A stretch of DNA of 50,946 nt. Source: Mycobacterium sp. Marseille-P9652 (lineage in GTDB: Bacteria; Actinomycetota; Actinomycetes; Mycobacteriales; Mycobacteriaceae). Position 1 is the first letter of the stretch; every line of letters starts with the position of its first letter. The stretch covers positions 1-50,946 of the forward strand of contig NZ_CACRUY010000039.1 in NCBI RefSeq assembly GCF_902652685.1, written 5' to 3'. Shown one piece after another: positions 44,681 to 50,946 of the stretch. A program made the translations under genes and the position numbers. A model generated the notes under the pieces. That model ran no database searches. It was not told the origin of the DNA and was given only the letters and a program-made list of their open reading frames with translations.

Positions 44681-46215
44681 GGCAATCCAGCTTTCATGTC
44701 GATCTGCGTCGGCCTGCGGTCAGCCCGCCCGCCGTCTGGTCCGGTGACGCGGTCGGCGGCCAGCCGCCCCGAGATCAGCGCGGTGGGCACGCCCACACCG
44801 GGGACGGTGGACGACCCGGCCAGCACGGCGTTCTCGATTCCGCGCACCATGTTGCCCGGGCGGAACGGGCCGGTCTGCCCGAACGTGTGGGCCAGCGCGA
44901 ACGGGCTGCCGGCCGCCATGCCCTGGCGGGCCCAGTCGGCGGGGGTTACGACGTCGAGGACGGTCGCGTCCTCACGGAGGTGGGGCAGCAGCCGGTCGGT
45001 CACCTCGTCGATCATCGTCTCGGTGTAGGTGTCGCGGACGGCGGCCCAGTCGACGGTGCCGCGCTCGAGGTTGGGCGCCGGGGCGAGCACGTACAGCAGG
45101 TCGCGGCCGGCGGGCGCGAGCGTGGGGTCGCTGGCCGTCGGCCGGGTGACGAGCAGCGACGGGTCCCGCATCAGCCGCCCGTCGCGGATGATGTCGGTGA
45201 ACGTCTGGTTCCACTCGTCGCCGAACAGGATGGTGTGGTGCGGCGTCGGGGGCGTGACGGCGCGGCAGCCGATGTGGGCCACCACCGCCGACGGCGACGG
45301 CCGCAGCCGCAGCAGCCGCCGCGGCGTGCGGCCGAGCAGTGCATACGTCTGGGGCAGTTCGGTGGTGAGCACCACGGCGTCGCACGGAATCCGGCCGGTT
45401 TCCTGCGTGCGCACGGCGCTGACCCGGCCGGCGGTGCGTTCCAGGCCGGTGACCGTGGCGCCGTAGCTGAACCGCACACCGGCATCGACCGCGGCGGCGG
45501 CCAGCGCGTCGGGCAGGGCCCGCACACCGCCGCGGGGGAAGAACACGCCCGAGATGGTGTCCATGTAGGCGATGACGGCGTAGGCGGCCAGCGCGTCGCG
45601 CGGCGCGACGCCGGCGTACAGCGACTGGAATGTGAAGACCCGCTGCAGGCGGTCGTCGCTGATGTAGCGCCGGACCATGCGCCCCCACTTGCGGAAGCCG
45701 CCGATCGCGGCGAGTCGGGCCAGCTGCGGGGTGAGCAGCGACAGCGGGGAGTCGAAGTTGGCGGAGATGAACCCGTCGAACTCGACGCGGTACAACCGCT
45801 CCAGCCACTCGCGCAGCCGCTGGTAGCCGGCCGCCTCACCGGCGCCGGCGAACTCCTCGATCGCGGCCGTCATCCGCGCGGCGTCGGAGTGCACGTCGAT
45901 CGCGCTGCCGTCGGCGAACGCGGCGCGGTAGGCCGGGTCGACCGGCAGCAGCTCGAGCCGGCTGGACCGGTCCTCGCCGACGGCGGCGAAGACGTCGTCG
46001 ATGATGTCGGGCATCGTCAGCACCGTCGGGCCCGTGTCGATGCGGTAGCCGTCGACGTCGAGCCGCCCGGCCCGCCCGCCCGGCCACGGGTTGCGCTCGA
46101 CGACGGTGACCGCGCGGCCCCGGCCCGCCAGGTGCAGCGCCGCCGCCAGCCCGGCCAGGCCGGCGCCGACGACCACCACGTGGTCGCCTCGTCCCTCGAT
46201 GGTCCGCATGGTCAC
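44677..46215 (-). CDS. crtI: Phytoene desaturase
   Basis: A 512-residue FAD-dependent desaturase/isomerase that converts phytoene to lycopene in four steps. It has VVVVGAGLAGLAAALHLAGRG near residues 13-33, the GGRAGRLDVDGYRIDTGPTVLTMP segment and the C-terminal bacterial-type FAD motif AVLAGSSTVPGVGVPTALISGRLAADRV. The start ATG lies 21 bases after the crtE stop; its stop overlaps crtB. Confidence 0.96.
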   Translation of the reverse strand: MTMRTIEGRGDHVVVVGAGLAGLAAALHLAGRGRAVTVVERNPWPGGRAGRLDVDGYRIDTGPTVLTMPDIIDDVFAAVGEDRSSRLELLPVDPAYRAAFADGSAIDVHSDAARMTAAIEEFAGAGEAAGYQRLREWLERLYRVEFDGFISANFDSPLSLLTPQLARLAAIGGFRKWGRMVRRYISDDRLQRVFTFQSLYAGVAPRDALAAYAVIAYMDTISGVFFPRGGVRALPDALAAAAVDAGVRFSYGATVTGLERTAGRVSAVRTQETGRIPCDAVVLTTELPQTYALLGRTPRRLLRLRPSPSAVVAHIGCRAVTPPTPHHTILFGDEWNQTFTDIIRDGRLMRDPSLLVTRPTASDPTLAPAGRDLLYVLAPAPNLERGTVDWAAVRDTYTETMIDEVTDRLLPHLREDATVLDVVTPADWARQGMAAGSPFALAHTFGQTGPFRPGNMVRGIENAVLAGSSTVPGVGVPTALISGRLAADRVTGPDGGRADRRPTQIDMKAGLP

Positions 46216-46236
46216 TCCGATACCACCTTCGTCATG

Positions 46237-47352
46237 TCAGACGGCCCTGTCGGTGCAGGCGGCCGCCATGTTGTGCAGCGCGGCGCGCAGCGCGTCGTCG
46301 ATGCCCAGGTCGTCGATCTGCTCGCGCGCCGACGCGACGCGCCCACTGATCATCTCTTCTATCAAGTCGGCCGCGCCGGTGGCGGCGATCAGGCCTTTCC
46401 ACCGGTCGATCGCGGCGTCGTCGAGGCGCTCGGCGTTCATCAGCTCGCCCATCTCCCTGCGGGCGGACGCGTCGGCCAGTTGGTAGGCGGTGACGACGAC
46501 GCTCGTCGCCTTGCGTTCGAGCAGGTCGCCGGCGTTGGGCTTGCCCGTCGTCTCCGGGGTGCCGAAGACGCCCAGCAGGTCGTCGCGAAGCTGGAAGGCC
46601 TCGCCGACGGCGTCGCCGTAGCGGCCGAGGTGCGCGAGGGTCCGCTCGTCGCAGTCGGCCATCGCCGCGCCGATCTCCAGCGGACGGCGCACCGTGTAGT
46701 TGCCCGACTTGCGCCTCGCCACGTCGAGCACGGTCTCCAGCGACGGCAGGCAGCGGACGTCGTTGGCCAGATCGGCGAACTGTCCCACCGCGAGTTCGGT
46801 GCGCATGGCGTCATAGCGCCGGCACACCCGCTGAAGGCTTTGCGGATCGGGGATGTTTTCGCGGAGCATCTGTTCGGCCCAGATCAGGCACAGGTCGCCC
46901 AGCAGGGTCGCCGCGGATTCGCCGAACCGCCAAGCCGAGCCCGACAGGCCGCGCCGGCGATGCCAGTCGGCGAATTGCAGGTGCGCCGCGGGCCGGCCGC
47001 GCCGTTCCGCGGATCCGTCCATCACGTCGTCCTGCAGCAGGGCGAAGGCGTGCAGCAACTCCAGGCTCGCCGCGGCCTTTAATGCCGCGCGGTTCGGCGC
47101 GGCCCCGCACAGCCAGCCCAGGTACATGAAGGTCGAGCGCAGGCACTTGCCGCCCGAGACGAACTCGACGAGCACGTCGCCCGCCACGTCGACCCCCGTC
47201 CCGGCCAGGTCGGTGACCCGGCGTTCGGCGACGAACTCGGCGACCTCGGCGAGGACGGCGCGCCGCACCCCCGACCGCCAGCCGTCGAAGTCGTCCGTGT
47301 CAGGCCAGGTGGGCACCGCCCGGGTGGCGGTCCTCAATGTCAAAGCACGCAT
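46237..47352 (-). CDS. crtE: Geranylgeranyl diphosphate synthase
   Basis: A 371-residue trans-prenyltransferase supplying GGPP. The first aspartate-rich motif DDVMD is at 108-112 (LLQDDVMDGSAERRG) and the second, LRDDLLG, near 256-260, the form usual in actinobacterial GGPP synthases. The residue set upstream of the first motif (SLELLHAFALLQ) has small and large side chains compatible with C20 product. The N-terminus is about 20 residues longer than some homologues, so a later start is possible. First gene of the crt operon, about 150 bases from the nearer operator. Confidence 0.92.
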   Translation of the reverse strand: MRALTLRTATRAVPTWPDTDDFDGWRSGVRRAVLAEVAEFVAERRVTDLAGTGVDVAGDVLVEFVSGGKCLRSTFMYLGWLCGAAPNRAALKAAASLELLHAFALLQDDVMDGSAERRGRPAAHLQFADWHRRRGLSGSAWRFGESAATLLGDLCLIWAEQMLRENIPDPQSLQRVCRRYDAMRTELAVGQFADLANDVRCLPSLETVLDVARRKSGNYTVRRPLEIGAAMADCDERTLAHLGRYGDAVGEAFQLRDDLLGVFGTPETTGKPNAGDLLERKATSVVVTAYQLADASARREMGELMNAERLDDAAIDRWKGLIAATGAADLIEEMISGRVASAREQIDDLGIDDALRAALHNMAAACTDRAV

Positions 47353-47504
47353 TCGCCCACGCGCTCCCTTCCGGATGGTTCGGCTTCGGCAGGCTCCAAC
47401 GGCTCAAACACCGCGGTCATACCCCCGGTCGACGGGGGCAAAACCGCGACGTCCTCGCTGACCGCCGGGCCCTGTCGACGTACACGATGGGTCAAGCTCG
47501 TAGG

Positions 47505-47533
47505 TTCAATTTCTTAAAGATTAATTTAGTGAA
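47505..47533. promoter_or_regulatory. Candidate MarR operator 2 (crt promoter)
   Basis: TTCA-N5-TTAA-N3-TTAA-N5-TGAA, a 29-bp palindromic layout identical in spacing to operator 1 at 32968-32996. AT-rich in a GC-rich genome, between crtE and marR 2. Suitable for repression of the crt operon promoter. Confidence 0.75.
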
Positions 47534-47587
47534 GGTCATCCTGCACGGTCGACGGAGGGTGGGATTGGTGGAGCTGCCCAGCCGCCG

Positions 47588-47616
47588 TTAAGCGACTTAA
47601 CCGTTAACGAACTGAA
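47588..47616. promoter_or_regulatory. Candidate MarR operator 3 (marR 2 promoter)
   Basis: TTAA-N5-TTAA-N3-TTAA-N5-TGAA, one base different in the first block. Its right part CTTAACCGTTAA...AACTGAA closely follows operator 1 (CTTAACCATTAA...AACTGAA). It ends 34 bases before the marR 2 ATG, consistent with autoregulation. Confidence 0.75.
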
Positions 47617-47650
47617 TAATTTCCCATTTGCGGGATATGCTGAGTTCGTT

Positions 47651-48145
47651 ATGGACGCTGACGACCAGCGCTGGGGGCGGGACGCCCTGGAGTGGCTGAT
47701 CTCGGCCGATCTGCGCGAGGTCTCGACCGAATCGGACCAGATCGGCCGCCTGTTCGCGTTGTCACACGACTTGCGGCCCAACGACTTCCGGGCACTTTTA
47801 CACATCATGGTGGCCGAGACCGCCGGGCTGCCGATGACCTCCGGCGACCTCAGTCATCGGATGGGACTGTCGGGGTCGGCCATCACCTACCTGGTGGACC
47901 GTCTGATCGAGGCGGGCCATATCCGCCGCGATTCCCACCCGGATGACCGTCGCAAGGTGGTCCTGAGGCACGGGGACTCAGCCGTCGCGACCGCCCGCTC
48001 GTTCTTCAGCCCGCTCGGCGAACACACCCACATCGCACTCGCGGACCTTCCCGACAGCGACCTGGAGGCGGCGCATCGCGTGCTCACCGGGCTTATCGCC
48101 GCGATGCGCGGGTTTCGGGAGGAACTGGGCGCCCCCCAGGGCTGA
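47651..48145 (+). CDS. MarR regulator 2, divergent from crt operon
   Basis: A 164-residue MarR-family winged-helix protein. It shares with MarR 1 long blocks such as FRALLHIMVAETAG, ITYLVDRLIEAGHIRR, DDRRKVVLR and ARSFFSPLGEH, but lacks the basic tail. It is divergent from crtE with two palindromes in the gap, the arrangement of the Corynebacterium CrtR repressor, a MarR protein that responds to isoprenoid diphosphates such as GGPP. Repression of crt and itself is therefore expected; the ligand is inferred. Confidence 0.9.
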   Translation: MDADDQRWGRDALEWLISADLREVSTESDQIGRLFALSHDLRPNDFRALLHIMVAETAGLPMTSGDLSHRMGLSGSAITYLVDRLIEAGHIRRDSHPDDRRKVVLRHGDSAVATARSFFSPLGEHTHIALADLPDSDLEAAHRVLTGLIAAMRGFREELGAPQG

Positions 48146-48640
48146 CGGCCGTCGTTTCAGACGTCCTCGAGGCCGCATCACTATGGGCGGGGGCGGTCCG
48201 GACTCGGCGGGTGGAGAATATTCCGCCGACCCCTGGTCGGATAATCACCGGACCAATTCAAATAAGAATGGATCCTTCCCGTGTCATCGAATCTTCGAAA
48301 GGCAACAGCTTAGCGGCGCTGGTAATTCAATACAGTCGTCCCGTCGGAGGCGGCGCAACACCGCCGTCGCTGATGTGGACAAGGTCCGCCACGAACTGAA
48401 ATCACCTAGCCGGCAGAACAACCGGTCGTCTATCAGTTGGCAAGCCTAGCCTTCGAGAACGGCTACTTCAGATTTTTCAGTATCGGCGGTTTCATCGCCG
48501 CCAATGGCGGTTTGGGTCGTAGCGCGGATTTCCATAAAGGCAATATTCCGGGCACGAGGTTCGGCTAAGATCACGGCATCACAAGTTCGATTTTGCGGGC
48601 AATGCCATGGCGCGCAGAGTAAGCCGGGGAGTGTTCTTCG
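48146..48640. other. Gene-poor spacer with lower GC
   Basis: About 495 bases with no convincing gene. Short frames exist (for example 48183-48449) but lack normal GC3 pattern and ribosome binding sites. The stretch is visibly richer in A/T than its neighbours (many AATTC, GAATG, TTCGA words), which suggests a degraded or acquired segment between the pigment locus and the sulfotransferase. No palindrome of the operator type or clear promoter was found. Confidence 0.5.
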
Positions 48641-49447
48641 ATGACCATCCACTTCATCTCGGGTCTGCCGCGTTCGGGTTCGACGTTGCTGGCCGCGTTG
48701 CTCCGGCAAAACCCGCGGTTTCAGGCCGGGATGTCCGGTCCGCTGGCCGGGCTGTTCGGCGCTCTTCTGGGTGAGATGAGCGGGCGCAACGAGTTTTCGG
48801 TGTTCATCGACGACACCAGGCGCGAGCGCATCTTGAGGGGATTGTTCGACAACTTCTACGCCGACAGCACCGCCGACGTGATCTTTGACACCAACCGCGG
48901 CTGGTGTCAGTGGATGCCGGCGATCGCGCGGCTGTTTCCAGATGCGAAAGTCATCGCCTGCGTGCGCGAATTGCAGTGGATTGTGGACAGCATCGAGCGG
49001 TTGATCCAGCGCAACGTCTTCAGCCCGTCGTCGATCTTTAACTACAGTGCCGGCGGCACGGTCTACACCCGCGCGCAACAGGTGGTGGGTCCCGACGGCA
49101 TGGTCGGTGGGCCCTACGACGCGCTCAAGCAGGCCTGTTATGGCGCGCAACGGGATCGCCTGCTGTTGGTGCAGTACGAAACGTTGACCGTCGACCCGGC
49201 CACGACGATGAAGGCTATCTACGCGTTCCTGGGCGAGCCACAGTTCGAGCACGATTTCAGCCACGTCGATTACGACGTCACCGAGTTCGACGAGCGGGCC
49301 GGCACCCCGGGCCTGCACACCGTGCGGGGCACGGTGAAGGCAGAACCGCGCGACACCTTGCTGCCCCCGGACCTGTTCAACCGTTTCCTCAACGACGCCT
49401 TCTGGCGCAACCAGGACCGGATTCCGCCCGGGCTGCAGGTCCTGTAG
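48641..49447 (+). CDS. Sulfotransferase family protein
   Basis: A 268-residue PAPS-dependent sulfotransferase fold. The 5'-phosphosulfate loop SGLPRSGSTLLAALL is at residues 6-20 and the 3'-phosphate region VIACVRELQWIVDSIERL near 105-122. Length and the DTNRGW and VQYETLTVDPATTM segments match bacterial Sulfotransfer_3 proteins. The acceptor is unknown; mycobacteria sulfate glycolipids and polyketides. ATG at 48641 with a weak ribosome binding site. Not obviously part of an operon. Confidence 0.85.
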   Translation: MTIHFISGLPRSGSTLLAALLRQNPRFQAGMSGPLAGLFGALLGEMSGRNEFSVFIDDTRRERILRGLFDNFYADSTADVIFDTNRGWCQWMPAIARLFPDAKVIACVRELQWIVDSIERLIQRNVFSPSSIFNYSAGGTVYTRAQQVVGPDGMVGGPYDALKQACYGAQRDRLLLVQYETLTVDPATTMKAIYAFLGEPQFEHDFSHVDYDVTEFDERAGTPGLHTVRGTVKAEPRDTLLPPDLFNRFLNDAFWRNQDRIPPGLQVL

Positions 49448-49804
49448 GGCTTCTCTTTTCGTAACGCTCAGTCGGACGGCCAAGGCGACTTGGCTCGCAC
49501 GTCCTGTCTTCTCGGAGTTGATCGAGCACCGGGTCCTGCCCTGGCGCAGGCTTGGCCAACCGTGGGTGGTGCGATCGTGAGATCTACTCCACCACGTGGG
49601 GCTTGAGGCGCACTTCCTAAGTGCCGTGCCCCGACCGGGATCCACGCTCGGGCTCGGGACGGCGCCGACGAGCTCCGTCGCCGATTTGGCTGGCACCGCA
49701 TCCGACCGGCACGAGTCGTGTTGGGCTCGCTGCCTAAAACCGGCAGCCGCGGCCGGTCCTTTCGGACCCAGCCGCGGCTGCCGTCTTCACCGGCCGACGA
49801 CCTG
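49448..49804. other. Non-coding gap with terminator
   Basis: A 357-base gap between convergent genes. No supported coding frame. It contains the hairpin at 49742-49782 near the PGRS stop; the rest shows no clear signal. Confidence 0.5.
49742..49782 (-). terminator. Intrinsic terminator of the PGRS gene
   Basis: Arms GGCAGCCGCGGC (49742-49753) and its reverse complement (49771-49782), with an inner GGTCC-TTTC-GGACC extension. On the minus strand the hairpin is followed by GGTTTTAGG. It lies 22 bases beyond the PGRS stop. Confidence 0.8.
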
Positions 49805-50946
49805 TTATGGGAAGTTGAGGCCGTTGACGCCGTTGGTGCCGTTGACGTTGCCGATGCCATCGGTGGCCTGCTGCCCGAAGCCGCCGGCGCCGCCAATGCC
49901 GTGTCCGCCGTCACCGCCGTTGCCGCCGTGCCCGACACCGGTCAGGCTGCCCGCGCCACCGGCTCCGCCGTGCCCGCCGACACCGGACGCGTTGCCGTTG
50001 TTGCGGGCGTAGCCGCCGTTACCGCCGTTGCCGCCATAGGCACCGGGGACGGCACCACCGGCACCGCCGGCCGCGCCATAGCCGCCGGTGGCGTTGGCGG
50101 TTACGGTGCCCGCAGCCCCTTGGACCACGGCGAAGCCGCCGGTGCCTCCGTAGCCGCCCGCAGCCCCCGGAACGGTCCCGTTGCCGCCAGCCCCACCGGC
50201 CCCGCCGGTGGCGGTGCCGGTGACAATAGTGCCGGCACCATTGGCGAGTACTGCGCCGCTGCCGCCGGTCCCGCCGTGACCGCGAGAGGCCCCGGTGCCG
50301 CTGTCGCCACCGGCACCGCCGATGGCGTGGGCAGACTTGACGGTGCCGCCGTTGTAGCCGCCGAGGCGGGCGTATTGTCCGCGACCGCCGTAGCTGCCAT
50401 CGTGCCCGGCGCCGCCCGCGCCGCCAATCGCGCTGCTATTAGCGATTGCGCCGCCGAAGAGGGCCCTGACGCTGGCGTAGCCTCCGCTCCGGCCGGCGCC
50501 GCCGTTGGTACCGGCACCGCCCGCGCCGCCGGTGCCGGTGGTGCCGGTAATGGTGCTGTTGCCGTAGGAGCTGACGATGACCCTGCCTCCGTAGCCGGTG
50601 AAGGCGCTGGCGTCACCGGCGCCACCGGCACCGCCGGTGAAGGTGCTGGCACCGATTGAGCCGCCGGTACTCACCCGGCTGTTGACATTGCCGCCGGCGC
50701 CGCCGGTGCCGCCATTGGTGCCGGCGCCGCCGGCGCCACCGGTGAAGGTGCTGTTGGCAACCTTGCCGGTGGAGTCTGCCCGCAAGCGGTTGTAGCCTCC
50801 GTTGCCGCCGTGGCCGCCGTTGCTGCCGGCGCCGCCGGCACCACCGGTGACGTTGCTGCCAGTTACGTTGGCGCCGCCACCGTAAGCCCCGACGCGGCCG
50901 TCAGCTCCGGCACCTCCAACACCGTTATCGCCGGCGCCTCCGGCAC
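49805..50946 (-). CDS. PGRS-like glycine-rich protein, C-terminal part
   Basis: An open frame of at least 379 codons, running off the right edge so the start and any PE domain are not visible. It consists of repeating GGAGGAG and GGxGGxG units broken by Ser/Thr/Ala/Val-rich insertions (for example STFTGGAGG, NSSAIGGAGG, SAHAIGGAGG, GTATGGAGG), and ends NGTNGVNGLNFP. Composition is like mycobacterial PGRS domains, thought to be surface exposed; the S/T/A insertions give a beta-roll-like period of about 40 residues. Family membership beyond PGRS-like cannot be settled here. Confidence 0.75.
   Translation of the reverse strand, partial: AGGAGDNGVGGAGADGRVGAYGGGANVTGSNVTGGAGGAGSNGGHGGNGGYNRLRADSTGKVANSTFTGGAGGAGTNGGTGGAGGNVNSRVSTGGSIGASTFTGGAGGAGDASAFTGYGGRVIVSSYGNSTITGTTGTGGAGGAGTNGGAGRSGGYASVRALFGGAIANSSAIGGAGGAGHDGSYGGRGQYARLGGYNGGTVKSAHAIGGAGGDSGTGASRGHGGTGGSGAVLANGAGTIVTGTATGGAGGAGGNGTVPGAAGGYGGTGGFAVVQGAAGTVTANATGGYGAAGGAGGAVPGAYGGNGGNGGYARNNGNASGVGGHGGAGGAGSLTGVGHGGNGGDGGHGIGGAGGFGQQATDGIGNVNGTNGVNGLNFP

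Noticed and set aside
44887-47082. A 731-codon plus-strand frame over the crt genes
   Set aside because: Antisense to crtI and crtE, both of which have complete catalytic motifs.
48183-48449. An 88-codon frame in the AT-shifted spacer
   Set aside because: No ribosome binding site, no GC3 bias and no recognisable family; other frames of similar length overlap it.
48446-49696. A 416-codon minus-strand frame
   Set aside because: Antisense to the sulfotransferase gene, whose PAPS-binding loop is intact.
49805-50946. Short GGC/GCC repeats read as a possible CRISPR or satellite array
   Set aside because: Repeats are codon-sized and vary within an open frame; this is a glycine-rich coding repeat, with no spacer/repeat alternation.
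1-50946. tRNA genes, riboswitches, insertion sequences or prophage genes
   Set aside because: No cloverleaf with a TTCGAATCC-type arm, no transposase or integrase domain and no riboswitch core was recognised on either strand.

Overview
The window is very GC-rich actinobacterial DNA. Its gene order and content point to a slow-growing Mycobacterium, most like the M. avium complex. Reasons: the thrS-HIT-pgsA-patA-pimA-Nudix and pdxS-tesB-pdxT-yebC runs, the ruvCAB-fadD9/car-gabT-yajC-secD order (the M. tuberculosis Rv2587c-Rv2614c segment seen in the opposite orientation), PGRS-type glycine-rich proteins, a MIRU-type repeat, frequent GTG starts and 4-nt start/stop overlaps. The species assignment is inference.

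Region 1 (1-25.7 kb) is mostly conserved core. It holds a broken 5' edge with a PGRS remnant, a hotdog thioesterase, threonyl-tRNA synthetase, Ap4A phosphorylase, and the phosphatidylinositol and PIM pathway (PIP synthase, PatA, PimA, a membrane Nudix protein). Then come pyridoxal-phosphate synthase (pdxS/pdxT) with an acyl-CoA thioesterase between, YebC, and a minus-strand stack of four small conserved genes leading into a membrane spermidine synthase. A hydrolase/TetR pair with an obvious operator, ruvC-ruvA-MIRU-ruvB, DUF1304, a tandem pair of paralogous membrane proteins, carboxylic acid reductase, gabT and yajC follow.

At about 26.2 kb secD stops being recognisable inside an almost pure G/C stretch. 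On the other side lies the equally truncated 3' part of an unrelated opposite-strand beta-propeller lipoprotein gene, followed by genes that resemble the M. tuberculosis Rv3033-Rv3035 group. Sequence misjoin or real rearrangement are both possible; I favour a misjoin.

Region 2 (29-48.2 kb) is a pigment and photoprotection locus. A divergent pair of operons (mmpL-tspO-photolyase to the left; type 2 IPP isomerase-glycosyltransferase to the right) shares one long palindrome. At the far end a nine-gene minus-strand carotenoid operon (crtE, crtI, crtB, crtYc, crtYd, methyltransferase, crtU, Rieske/DUF5914, DUF2784) predicts an aromatic carotenoid of the isorenieratene (leprotene) type. Two paralogous MarR regulators lie in this locus, one beside each end. 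The same 29-bp operator architecture (TTCA-N5-TTAA-N3-TTAA-N5-TGAA) occurs once between the divergent operons and twice between crtE and the second marR. This suggests a single MarR-controlled regulon joining isoprenoid supply, carotenoid synthesis and glycosylation, membrane export, TspO and DNA photorepair. A small stress-type cluster (DUF3140, HVA1, SDR-DUF2867, LapA-like) sits in the middle.

Region 3 (48.2-50.9 kb) has an atypical gene-poor spacer, a sulfotransferase, a strong terminator and the C-terminal part of a PGRS-like glycine-rich protein that runs off the right edge. No tRNA, rRNA, CRISPR array, prophage or intact insertion sequence was recognised.
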